A program made the translations under genes and the position numbers. From Flavobacterium restrictum (lineage in GTDB: Bacteria > Bacteroidota > Bacteroidia > Flavobacteriales > Flavobacteriaceae): a stretch of 64,000 nucleotides of DNA. Positions 46,158 through 54,629 of this stretch are shown here, piece after piece. The stretch is taken from assembly GCF_007097245.1 (NCBI RefSeq), contig NZ_VJZT01000001.1, positions 186,001 through 250,000 of the forward strand, in the 5' to 3' direction. Position 1 is the stretch's first letter. Every line of letters starts with the position of its first letter. Below the pieces are notes generated by a model, which was not told the origin of the DNA, made no database searches, and worked only from the letters and a program-made list of their open reading frames with translations.

Positions 46158-47426
46158 ATGAATAAACGTGTTGTAATTACGGGACTTGGCGTAGTGGCTC
46201 CAAACGGCGTCGGGCTAACTGAGTTTACGCATGCTATAAAAAACGGAATTTCGGGAATTAAGCACGATCCGGAATTGGAACGATTGCAGTTTTCCTGTCA
46301 GATTGCGGGAAAACCAGAAATTTCAAACGAAATGGCATTGCGTTATTTCTCCGAATTGGAATTGCGAAATTTCAATTCGTCAGGTATTTTGTATGGTGTA
46401 ATTGCTGGAATGGATGCTTGGAAGGATGCTGGATTAGCACTCGAAAAACGAGACGAACCGGATTGGGACAGCGGGACTATTTTTGGAACTGGAACATCTG
46501 GAATCGATAAATTTAGAGAGAGTATTTATAAAATTGATGCTTTCGAAACCCGCAAATTGGGCAGTACCGCTGTGGCACAAACCATGAATAGTGGTGTGAG
46601 CGCATTTTTGGGAGGCAAATTAGGATTAGGAAATCAAGTCACAACAAACTCCTCGGCTTGTACCACGGGAACCGAGAGTATTTTGATGGCCTACGAACGC
46701 ATTAAATCCGGTCAAGCCAAACGAATGTTGGCAGGAAGCACCAGTGATTCAGGTCCTTATATTTGGGGAGGATTTGACGCCATGAAAGTGTGCAGTTTTA
46801 AGCACAATACCACTCCTGAAAGCGGTTCTCGCCCCATGTCAAGCACGGCTTCTGGGTTTGTTCCAGGGAGTGGGGCAGGAGCATTGGTTCTGGAAGATTT
46901 AGAAACAGCTTTGGCACGAGGAGCGCAAATTTATGCCGAAGTTTTGGGCGGAAATGTTAACTCGGGTGGGCAAAGAGGACTGGGAACCATGACAGCACCC
47001 AATCCTGTTGCTGTTCAAAATTGTATTGCCAATGCAGTAGCCAATGCTGCAATTCAGGCTAGTGAAATTGATATAATAAATGGGCACTTAACTGCCACAT
47101 CCAAAGATAGTTTAGAAATAGAAAATTGGAGTAAAGCTTTAGATAGAAGTGGTGTTGATTTTCCGTATATTAATTCCTTAAAATCCATGGTGGGGCATTG
47201 TTTGTCTGGAGCAGGAAGCATAGAAAGTGTGGCTACCATACTGCAATTGCATCACGGATTTATTTTTCCGAATAGCAATTGCGAAGATTTAAATCCCGAT
47301 ATTACCGCTATAATCGACAAAAGCCGCATCCCTCAACAATTGCTTTACCGCAAAATTAAAGTTGCAGCCAAAGCAAGTTTTGGTTTTGGAGATGTAAATG
47401 GGTGTGTAATTTTCAAGAAATTTTAA
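46158..47426 (+). CDS. Beta-ketoacyl-ACP synthase (FabF-like) of the polyketide cluster
   Basis: This 422-residue thiolase-fold condensing enzyme has the KAS II triad Cys168 (NSSACTTGTES), His310 (INGHLTATSKDS) and His347 (SLKSMVGHCLSGAGS). The usual NAHGTGT around the first histidine is replaced by NGHLTAT, a marked variation. N-terminal MNKRVVITGLGVVAPNGVG is standard. It probably elongates an ACP-bound acyl chain dedicated to the type III PKS. It could also be a chain-length-specific or initiating enzyme as in aryl-polyene and flexirubin pathways. Confidence 0.92.
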   Translation: MNKRVVITGLGVVAPNGVGLTEFTHAIKNGISGIKHDPELERLQFSCQIAGKPEISNEMALRYFSELELRNFNSSGILYGVIAGMDAWKDAGLALEKRDEPDWDSGTIFGTGTSGIDKFRESIYKIDAFETRKLGSTAVAQTMNSGVSAFLGGKLGLGNQVTTNSSACTTGTESILMAYERIKSGQAKRMLAGSTSDSGPYIWGGFDAMKVCSFKHNTTPESGSRPMSSTASGFVPGSGAGALVLEDLETALARGAQIYAEVLGGNVNSGGQRGLGTMTAPNPVAVQNCIANAVANAAIQASEIDIINGHLTATSKDSLEIENWSKALDRSGVDFPYINSLKSMVGHCLSGAGSIESVATILQLHHGFIFPNSNCEDLNPDITAIIDKSRIPQQLLYRKIKVAAKASFGFGDVNGCVIFKKF

Positions 47427-47509
47427 AAAGAGTAACTGCTAATTCGCAAATTTTAGAACTAAACCACTTTGGACTGAAAGTCTGCAAAGTTGTAGCGCTA
47501 ATTTATTTG

Positions 47510-47556
47510 CCACAAATTGCATTAATTAGTACTTATTAATTTGTGAAAATTTGTGG
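47510..47556. repeat. Inverted repeat ccacaaatt / aatttgtgg
   Basis: ccacaaatt (47510-47518) pairs with aatttgtgg (47548-47556), with an additional aatttgtg copy at 47538-47545 and a palindromic attaattagtacttattaat between. It is similar in layout to 22282-22380. It lies in the 237-base gap before the carrier protein gene. Confidence 0.65.
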
Positions 47557-47663
47557 TTTTATTATTTTTAGAAGCTAAATCAAAATGTGCTAATGTACTT
47601 ATATTTTGAAATCAGTGAATCAGTAGCTAAATAGGCTACACTAAATAGGCTAATATCCATAAA

Positions 47664-47930
47664 ATGATTACAATTATGAACAAAGAAGAAACCATTCAAG
47701 AATTAAAAGCCATTGTAAAACCGTATATTCAAAACGAAGAAGCGTTTGAAAATCTTACGGAAGACACTGATTTCATTAATGATTTGAAGATAAATTCGGC
47801 TAATTTAGTCGATGTGATTTTAGACATTGAAGAAAAATACGATATCGTGATTGACAATGAAGCGATGGAAAAAATGAGTAACGTAAAAGCTGCTTTGACC
47901 ATTATTGAAACCCAATTAGCCTCAAAATGA
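47664..47930 (+). CDS. Acyl carrier protein
   Basis: This 88-residue carrier protein has helices EETIQELKAIVKPYI and ANLVDVILDIEEKYDI, with the modified serine predicted as Ser45 in DLKINSANLVDV. Primary ACPs have DSLD at this place, so the NSAN variant marks a specialised carrier. A second in-frame ATG (47676, MNKEETIQEL) is equally plausible as start. The gene overlaps the phosphopantetheinyl transferase by four bases (ATGA), so the carrier and its activator are translationally coupled. Confidence 0.9.
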   Translation: MITIMNKEETIQELKAIVKPYIQNEEAFENLTEDTDFINDLKINSANLVDVILDIEEKYDIVIDNEAMEKMSNVKAALTIIETQLASK

Positions 47931-48412
47931 TAGGAAACGACGTCGTAGATTTGGCTTTGTCCAAAAAACAAAGCCGTTGGCAACGCAAGGGATTTATGGA
48001 TAAAATATTCACTCCAAGCGAGCAATTGCGTATCAGCACCTCGCAAAATCCCGAAAGTATGGTTTGGAATTTATGGAGTAGAAAGGAAGCAGCTTACAAA
48101 ATTTACAATCGGGAAACAGGAATCCGAGGGTATTTTCCCCTGCAATTGGAATGCGATTGTAGCAATCAAAACGAAGGAACTGTCCACATAAAGGGATTTC
48201 GTTATTTTACAAAAACTACTGTTGATGCAGATTGCGTGTATACCATTGCCGTTGCCACAAAAGAGCACTTTGACCAAATTAAAACAATGGATCCGAACAC
48301 GCCAATTACCAAAATAAATGGAATTCCATACCAGAATAATCCACAAATCCAGGAACTGAAACCCGTTTCGATAACCCATCACGGACGGTTTTGGTGCGGG
48401 ATTACGTTGTGA
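47927..48412 (+). CDS. 4'-phosphopantetheinyl transferase
   Basis: This 161-residue enzyme loads the phosphopantetheine arm onto a carrier protein. The two magnesium/CoA motifs are visible: IGNDVVDLA at the N-terminus (Asp5, Asp8) and LWSRKEAAYKIY (Trp50, Lys53-Glu54-Ala55, Lys58). It is longer than AcpS (about 120) and shorter than Sfp (about 220). It begins inside the ACP stop codon region, indicating a dedicated partner. Confidence 0.9.
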   Translation: MIGNDVVDLALSKKQSRWQRKGFMDKIFTPSEQLRISTSQNPESMVWNLWSRKEAAYKIYNRETGIRGYFPLQLECDCSNQNEGTVHIKGFRYFTKTTVDADCVYTIAVATKEHFDQIKTMDPNTPITKINGIPYQNNPQIQELKPVSITHHGRFWCGITL

Positions 48413-48522
48413 TTTTAGTTTCTGTACTCCAAAAAATTGCTTTTCGAGGATTTGGCTACTATAAAAATTTACTTTAGACTACTTCTTAAAATAGATCAGA
48501 ATAAATTAAACGATAAAAAAAT

Positions 48523-49116
48523 CTATATACCCAATCTGGATTTTAATTTCAAAAACAACAATGCTGTTTTGTAAGCATCTTCGGAGGCAGAATTGCGATC
48601 ACTTTTTGGGATTTTATAAATGTCGCATAATTCGTCCAGTGAAAATTGCTTATCGTTTATATCCAATAATTTGCGATGCATGACATCTACATCCAAGGCT
48701 TCGTTTTTCAAGCGACCGCAATCCAAACGATCCAGTGCTGCGTTGATCATTTCGACATCAAAATGAATGTGATGACCAACCAAAACCGCGTTTCCTATAT
48801 AACCAATCAATGATTTTATGGCGTCAGGTTCAACGAGTTTTTTCATTTTGCTTTCTACAATAAACTCATTAGATAGTCCATTGTCATGCAAAAATTTATA
48901 TTGCAATAATACAGCTTCAAAATTATCGCCTATAACCACGCTATTATCCACAATAGCAAAGGATCCTAGGGATAAAATAACATCTTTGACTGGACTCATA
49001 CCAGAGGTTTCAGTAGATAAAACAACAAATCGCTTTGATTTGGTTTCAAATTTAGACAAATACTCTTTCCAAAATTCAGGGTATTCTTTGTTGATATTTT
49101 TTAGCCAGTCTAACAT
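48523..49116 (-). CDS. DnaQ-type exonuclease-fold protein, probably degenerate
   Basis: This 197-residue DEDDh-fold protein starts 2 bases after the end of the upstream DUF294 gene, so the two form one operon. The Exo I motif region reads FVVLSTETSG, with Ser34 where the first catalytic Asp should be, although Glu36 remains. Asp120 is present in VGHHIHFDVEM. The last motif, RNSASEDAYKTALLF, has Asp180 but Asn175 where the catalytic His is expected. Activity is therefore doubtful. Such genes commonly accompany DUF294 regulators near acetate metabolism genes. Confidence 0.82.
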   Translation of the reverse strand: MLDWLKNINKEYPEFWKEYLSKFETKSKRFVVLSTETSGMSPVKDVILSLGSFAIVDNSVVIGDNFEAVLLQYKFLHDNGLSNEFIVESKMKKLVEPDAIKSLIGYIGNAVLVGHHIHFDVEMINAALDRLDCGRLKNEALDVDVMHRKLLDINDKQFSLDELCDIYKIPKSDRNSASEDAYKTALLFLKLKSRLGI

Positions 49117-49117
49117 A

Positions 49118-51034
49118 TTATGAAAATTGTGTAAGTTTAAATTTCCCTTTGATCAACTCTTCTAATTCTCTCATTGGAGCAAAATTATTCTTTAATTTTT
49201 CTTTATCAATTTTAGACATTTCGTTCAAATTAATAAACTGACCGCAATCATCATTTTTTAAGCCTTCAATGGTTCGAAATTTCGACAAGGTTTGAAACGC
49301 ATCGGCGCAATTCAAATAAATTTCAGCATTTTTGGGGTCAATCATGGCTAATTGCTTGAATCTCATATAGGTATTATTAACCCCTTTGATGTTGTAATGT
49401 AAAGTAAACAATCGGGCACCATCAATAAGCGGCATCAAAGCACGCGTTTTAATGTCAAATTTATCTTTGTTTTCTCCATCTTCTTCAATAATGAACTTTT
49501 TGAAAAAACTCAAAGGTGCATTTTTCTTTAAAGCATCATTGCCTAAAAAATCAAAGAAAAGTGTATTGTTTTTGGCATTTTTGAAAATGATATTTTCCAG
49601 GGCTTCTTCAATTTTGGGTTCTCCAAAAGCAATTTCAAAATCAAAAAAGAGGCTACTCAAATCATTGCTGTTTTCTCCTGGAGTATTCATCCAGCTGTTG
49701 TATTGTTTTGTCCAGTCTGTCAGTGATTTACACCATAGCATATTGCTTCCCATATGCCCATTTGGACACAAATCAAAACCTACTTTTTCGAGTGTTGCCG
49801 TTGTTCTTCGTCCTAATCGCAAGAAATAATCTTTTACTTCACGGTATTTGTCGGGAGTGACATCTTCAAAAACCAAAATACTATCCTGATCAGTCATTAA
49901 TAGCTGTTCTTTTCGGCCTTGACTACCAATACTCAACCATGCAAAACGGGCAGGAGGGGAGCCTAAATCTAAAATAGAAAGTTCCACACTTCGTTTTATG
50001 ATAGCCAAATTGATTTCGCTAGCAATATTGGTAATATGCGAGATGGGAATGTTTTTATGAATCGAATTCTGAATCAAATCCGTTAATCGTTCGCGTATTT
50101 GTTTTAAATCTTTTGGCGTTTGGGAACGTTTTATTTCTTTGATTAAAACCCCAGGGTTGCTGGCTTGAGCAATGATTAAATCGTGCTCGGATATGATTCC
50201 TTTTACAACAGATTTAGCCGTTCCGTCTAAAGTTACGCACAAATGCGTGACATTGTATTTGAGCATCAGCAATTGCGCTTCGGCAAGGGAAACGTTTTCT
50301 ACAACCGTAATTACGGGCGATGCCATAATGGTCGCAATGCTATCAGTAATTTGAAATCTTCCAGTAGCAATTTTGGTACACATATCCCGATCTGTAACAA
50401 TACCAATGGGAAAATTGTTTTCACAAATGATAACACTGCTCGAAATTTCTTCGGTCATTAGCTTGGCAATATCCTTTATAACGGCAGTAGTGAGCACTGT
50501 TAATGGGGATGTATTGTAGGTTAATGATTGAAAATATTGAATTTCCGATTGTTGATCGGAATAAAATACATTATCCGAAATGAGTTTGCCACGCAAATTT
50601 TCTTTGTCATGATGATTGGGAGTATTGGTGGCAAAACTTTCTAACAAAAAGTTCAATACAAGTGTGTTATTGGCAACAAAAGGTCTAAAAGTGGCAATTG
50701 GAATGGCGTAAACAATACTTTCTTCCCGAGCTTTGGCGGTCATCATGTAATTGTTTTTGGCAAAAAAAGGACGCAACCCAAAAATATCTCCTTTATGACA
50801 TTTATTCAATAAAGTTTCTTCGGCATCGGCAATTACGGATAAATTGATAACGCCCGAAGCCACTACATAAAAACTATCGTGCAAGACATCATTAATTTGA
50901 AACAAGGTTTTGTGTTTTTCTAAATTAACAACCCGAATACTCGTAGCAATCTCTGATAATTCTTCAAAAGTTAAATTATCAAAGGGCTGGTAATCCTTCA
51001 AAAAGTCTGCAATATGGGCTGCAATAGTATTCAT
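49118..51034 (-). CDS. cNMP-binding/CBS/DUF294 nucleotidyltransferase-like regulator
   Basis: This 638-residue cytoplasmic protein has a cyclic-nucleotide-binding-like domain (about 1-130; KCHKGDIFGLRPFFAKNNY), a CBS pair (about 175-300; IGIVTDRDMCTKIATGRF and VVKGIISEHDLIIAQ), a DUF294 nucleotidyltransferase-like domain (about 330-465; WLSIGSQGRKEQLLMTDQDS with the GS-x(n)-D-x-D pattern of GlnD-type enzymes) and the DUF294_C helical domain to the end. The architecture is that of a signalling enzyme that senses adenylates or cAMP-like ligands. In other bacteria homologues sit beside acs and acetate symporters. Confidence 0.9.
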   Translation of the reverse strand: MNTIAAHIADFLKDYQPFDNLTFEELSEIATSIRVVNLEKHKTLFQINDVLHDSFYVVASGVINLSVIADAEETLLNKCHKGDIFGLRPFFAKNNYMMTAKAREESIVYAIPIATFRPFVANNTLVLNFLLESFATNTPNHHDKENLRGKLISDNVFYSDQQSEIQYFQSLTYNTSPLTVLTTAVIKDIAKLMTEEISSSVIICENNFPIGIVTDRDMCTKIATGRFQITDSIATIMASPVITVVENVSLAEAQLLMLKYNVTHLCVTLDGTAKSVVKGIISEHDLIIAQASNPGVLIKEIKRSQTPKDLKQIRERLTDLIQNSIHKNIPISHITNIASEINLAIIKRSVELSILDLGSPPARFAWLSIGSQGRKEQLLMTDQDSILVFEDVTPDKYREVKDYFLRLGRRTTATLEKVGFDLCPNGHMGSNMLWCKSLTDWTKQYNSWMNTPGENSNDLSSLFFDFEIAFGEPKIEEALENIIFKNAKNNTLFFDFLGNDALKKNAPLSFFKKFIIEEDGENKDKFDIKTRALMPLIDGARLFTLHYNIKGVNNTYMRFKQLAMIDPKNAEIYLNCADAFQTLSKFRTIEGLKNDDCGQFINLNEMSKIDKEKLKNNFAPMRELEELIKGKFKLTQFS

Positions 51035-51216
51035 AGCTTGTTTAAAATAAATTTATGGTTTGTAAAAATAATAAAATAAAAAGTCATTTTCGTATCCATG
51101 TAAGGGGAAAACGATTAATTTATACAATTCATAATTTTTTCATAAAAATGTTAAAAATTATCCTAAATTGAATACTGTTTTTTACATTTATGACGTAAAC
51201 TAAATTATTTAAAATC

Positions 51217-51723
51217 ATGAAATTATCCAAAAAACTCCTCGTAATTGCTTTTCTAATCGCAATAGTACCCTTTGCTAATGCGCAAAAAAAACTAGCCAGT
51301 CCTGCCGAAACGGTATCGGGAAAAATTAACGGTGCCAGCATCACGATTAATTACGGAAGCCCATCTGTAAAAGAAAGAAAAATTTGGGGCGGATTAGTTC
51401 CTTTTAATCAAGTTTGGCGTGCTGGAGCTAATGAAGCCACCACCATTGAAACTGATAAAAGCTTGACTATTGAAGGCGTTACATTACCAGCAGGAAAATA
51501 TTCTTTTTTTATCATTCCAAGTGAAACCGAAAGTACTATCATTTTTAACAAAGAACCAAAACAATGGGGTGCTTATGATTACAAAGAAAAAAATGATCAA
51601 TTGCGCGTTAAGATAAAACAACAAGCAGCAACCACAAGCACCGAAAAATTAGCATATTTTGTTAATCCAAACGATATTACGTTAAGTTGGGAAAAATGGA
51701 ATTTTGTTATGAAAGTCCAGTAA
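51217..51723 (+). CDS. DUF2911 domain secreted protein
   Basis: This 168-residue protein has a signal peptide (LLVIAFLIAIVPFANAQ). One DUF2911 domain follows, recognisable from the NYGSPSVKERKIWGGLVPFNQVWRAGANEAT stretch (shown in part here), the LPAGKYSFFIIP turn and the NKEPKQWGAYDYKEKNDQL segment. The function is unknown. The protein is probably periplasmic. A terminator follows. Confidence 0.88.
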   Translation: MKLSKKLLVIAFLIAIVPFANAQKKLASPAETVSGKINGASITINYGSPSVKERKIWGGLVPFNQVWRAGANEATTIETDKSLTIEGVTLPAGKYSFFIIPSETESTIIFNKEPKQWGAYDYKEKNDQLRVKIKQQAATTSTEKLAYFVNPNDITLSWEKWNFVMKVQ

Positions 51724-51752
51724 ATATAAGGTTTAATTCCAATTTTTAATAC

Positions 51753-51781
51753 AAAACAAAAAGGGCTTTCCTTTTTGTTTT
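51753..51781 (+). terminator. Intrinsic terminator after the DUF2911 gene
   Basis: aaaacaaaaagg (51753-51764) pairs with cctttttgtttt (51770-51781), a 12-bp stem with 5-base loop rich in A-T pairs, T-run included in the right arm. Confidence 0.72.
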
Positions 51782-51977
51782 TGTAAAAGTCTATTTTACA
51801 TAATATAAATTATAGTGCAAAATACAACAGTAGGAAATAAGTAACTTGAAAAGCTATTTGACAATATAATAATTATTTAAAAGAGCACTTGTACTTCTAA
51901 CTGACGTTTTTAGTATTTATAACGAACAAGTTTATATAGAAAAATACGTTTATCCCAGCAAATACCTTCATTAGACT

Positions 51978-51985
51978 TATATTTG
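51978..51985 (+). promoter_or_regulatory. Candidate -7 element (TATATTTG) of the efflux pump gene
   Basis: TATATTTG matches TAnnTTTG exactly, 17 bases before the start codon of the MFS gene. No TTG occurs at the expected -33 distance, so the promoter may be weak or need an activator. Confidence 0.5.
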
Positions 51986-52002
51986 CACTTTAAAAAAAAG
52001 AA

Positions 52003-53232
52003 ATGACCAAAACCAATTATTTAAAGCTAATTCTCATATTAGGTTCTATGACAGCACTTGGGCCATTTTCAATTGATATGTATTTGCCCGGTTTTGCGGG
52101 AATTGCCAGAGATTTGAATACTACAGTTGCCAATGTTTCGATGACATTATCCAGTTATTTTATTGGAATTTCCGCTGGACAATTACTTTATGGCCCGTTA
52201 TTGGATCGATTTGGACGCAAAAAACCGTTGTTTATAGGCTTGTTGATTTATATTTTGGCTTCGTTGTGTTGCGTTTTTGTCAAAAATATTGATGCTTTTA
52301 TTGGCTTACGTTTCATACAAGCTATTGGTAGTTGCGCTGCTACTGTGACTTCTGTCGCTATGGTTCGGGATTTATTTCCTGTAAAAGATATTCCAAAAGT
52401 GTTCTCAAAATTAATGTTGGTTGTTGGGCTTTCGCCAATGCTGGCACCAACAATTGGTGGGTACGTAACGGCATATTACTCTTGGCATGTGGTGTTTTTG
52501 ATTTTGATGTGTTTGGGAATACTTGTTTTTCTAGCGGCTTGGCTAGGACTTCCTTCAAAATTTATTCCCGATACTACCATTTCGTTGAAACCAAAACCCA
52601 TAATCACTAATTTTATAGAAATTATCAAAGTTCCACAATTTTATACTTATGCTTTTACGGGTGCAATTGCTTTTTCAGGATTGTTTACTTATGTTGCGGC
52701 TTCGCCTATTTTATTCATGACCATTCTCAAAGTAAGTGCTAAAACCTACGGTTGGATTTTTGCTTTTATGTCCATGAGTTTTATTGGTGCTAGTCAGCTG
52801 AATTCCCTATTGTTGCGGAGGTTTAAAAGTGAGCAAATGATTTTTGGCGCACTCGTAGCCCAATCAATTATTAGTATTTTATTTCTCATAGCAGCTGTAA
52901 ACTCATTTTTGGGCTTGTATGAAACAATTGCTTTTTTGTTTTTATTTTTGGCTTGTTTGGGTATTTCAAATCCCAATACTGCGGGTTTAACCTTGGCTCC
53001 TTTTGCCAAAAACGCAGGAAGTGCCTCGGCATTAATGGGTGCAATACAATTGGGTTTGGGTGCTTTTGCTTCTTTTATTGTGGGTGTTTTTGTAAAAAAT
53101 TCAATAGCTCCTATGGTTGTTATTATGTGTTTTTCGACAGTAACGGCATTTTTTGTTTTGATTATCGGTAAACGAACAATCAAAAATACCATTGCGACTT
53201 CATTTGAGGATGAAATTACAATGGTACATTAA
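52003..53232 (+). CDS. MFS multidrug efflux transporter, Bcr/CflA family
   Basis: This 409-residue inner-membrane transporter has twelve hydrophobic segments. The family's N-terminal motif is visible as GPFSIDMYLPGFAGIARDL, followed by motif A in GPLLDRFGRKKPLFIG and motif C-like GLSPMLAPTIGGYV. Bcr/CflA pumps export drugs such as bicyclomycin or chloramphenicol by proton antiport. It stands alone. Confidence 0.93.
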   Translation: MTKTNYLKLILILGSMTALGPFSIDMYLPGFAGIARDLNTTVANVSMTLSSYFIGISAGQLLYGPLLDRFGRKKPLFIGLLIYILASLCCVFVKNIDAFIGLRFIQAIGSCAATVTSVAMVRDLFPVKDIPKVFSKLMLVVGLSPMLAPTIGGYVTAYYSWHVVFLILMCLGILVFLAAWLGLPSKFIPDTTISLKPKPIITNFIEIIKVPQFYTYAFTGAIAFSGLFTYVAASPILFMTILKVSAKTYGWIFAFMSMSFIGASQLNSLLLRRFKSEQMIFGALVAQSIISILFLIAAVNSFLGLYETIAFLFLFLACLGISNPNTAGLTLAPFAKNAGSASALMGAIQLGLGAFASFIVGVFVKNSIAPMVVIMCFSTVTAFFVLIIGKRTIKNTIATSFEDEITMVH

Positions 53233-53247
53233 TATTTTTTTGGATTT

Positions 53248-54528
53248 TTAACAGATTGTCTGTTCGCCTTTAACTCTTTTTTCAGGTCTTATAATCATGC
53301 GCAATGATTGGTCTTTGGCAAAATAAGCAGTGGTCCAATGATAGAAAGTATTGATTCTATTGCGGTATGTGATTAACGAAATTAGGTGTACAAAAAGCCA
53401 AATAATCCAAGCAAAAAAGCCTTTGAAATGCATTTTGGGTTTGGGCAAGTCGACAACTGCTTTATTTTTTCCAATAATAGCCATCGATCCTTTGTCATTG
53501 TATTCAAAGGGGTGCAACGGTTTATTATGCTGCATCGCCTTGAAATTCGCCGCTAAATTCAATCCTTGTTGAATAGCAACTTGTGCCACTTGGGGATGTC
53601 CCTCTGGAAAATTGGTATCCGTAAGTTGAATGCAGGTATCGCCAATGGCATAAATATTTGTCATACCGTTGACTTTATTGAACGCATCGGTAGCCATTCG
53701 TTTTCCTCGCCCGTAACTTTCTAGTGGAATTCCGTCAAAAGTTCTTGCCGAAACTCCTGCTGCCCAAATTAAATTTTTGGTTCGGATGGTTTCTCCGTTT
53801 GTAAAAAATACGGTATCGTCTACATAATCATTCACACGACTGTTTAATTTTATGACCACTCCCAGATTGGTGAGAGCTTCCAGCGTATCGGTTTGGGACG
53901 CCACACTCATTGGTGCAAGTAACGCATCTCCACCATCGACCAAATAAATATTACTTGCTGTGGTATCGAGTTCAGGATATTCTTTTAGCAGTATGCTTTT
54001 TCTCATTTCGGCAAACATTCCTGAAAGTTCCACCCCAGTTGGCCCGCCACCTACTACCACAATAGTTAGCAATTCACGACGTTTCCTAATGTCTTTGCAA
54101 ATGGCTGCTTTTTCTAAATTTTTCAAAATAGTGTTGCGCATTTCAATAGCATCATTGAGCGTTTTCATTGGAATGGCATTTTTTTTGACATTTTCCATTC
54201 CAAAATAACTGGTTTCGGCACCCGTGGCAAAAACCAATTGATCGTATTTTAGTTCGTCATTGCTTAAGATGATTTTATTTTCGAGGGGAAGTACTTGCAG
54301 CAGTTCGCCCAAACGAAATTGCAGGTTTTTTTTTCCTGCAAAGAATTTTCGGAATGGATAACTAATGCTGGATGGTTCTAAAAAAGCTGTTGCCACTTGA
54401 TAAATTAGCGGTGGAAAAAAATTATAATTGTTTTTATCCACAAGTGTAACATGAATTCCTTCTTTATTGAGCAATTCTTTGGCTAGATTCAATCCTGCAA
54501 ATCCTCCACCAATAATGACAATCTCCAT
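53248..54528 (-). CDS. ndh: Type II NADH:quinone oxidoreductase
   Basis: This 426-residue FAD enzyme transfers electrons from NADH to quinone without proton pumping. The FAD motif IVIIGGGFAGLNLAKEL and the NADH motif IVVVGGGPTGVELSGMF are clear, with the flavin-binding NIYAIGDTCIQL. The C-terminus has a hydrophobic amphipathic segment (KGFFAWIIWLFVHLISLITY) that can anchor it in the membrane. Length matches NDH-2. Confidence 0.92.
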   Translation of the reverse strand: MEIVIIGGGFAGLNLAKELLNKEGIHVTLVDKNNYNFFPPLIYQVATAFLEPSSISYPFRKFFAGKKNLQFRLGELLQVLPLENKIILSNDELKYDQLVFATGAETSYFGMENVKKNAIPMKTLNDAIEMRNTILKNLEKAAICKDIRKRRELLTIVVVGGGPTGVELSGMFAEMRKSILLKEYPELDTTASNIYLVDGGDALLAPMSVASQTDTLEALTNLGVVIKLNSRVNDYVDDTVFFTNGETIRTKNLIWAAGVSARTFDGIPLESYGRGKRMATDAFNKVNGMTNIYAIGDTCIQLTDTNFPEGHPQVAQVAIQQGLNLAANFKAMQHNKPLHPFEYNDKGSMAIIGKNKAVVDLPKPKMHFKGFFAWIIWLFVHLISLITYRNRINTFYHWTTAYFAKDQSLRMIIRPEKRVKGEQTIC

Positions 54529-54559
54529 AAGTATTTAATTTTTTGTTGCATAAAAAAAA

Positions 54560-54591
54560 ACATTTCATAAATATACAGTATTTATGAAATG
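54560..54591 (-). terminator. Intrinsic terminator of the DEAD-box helicase gene
   Basis: The arms acatttcataaat (54560-54572) and atttatgaaatgc (54580-54591) form a stem of about 12 bp. Read on the minus strand it is followed by nine T residues, 40 bases after the helicase stop codon. Confidence 0.8.
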
Positions 54592-54629
54592 CTTTTTGAA
54601 AATAAGATTGTAAAATAAATGCGAGAAAT

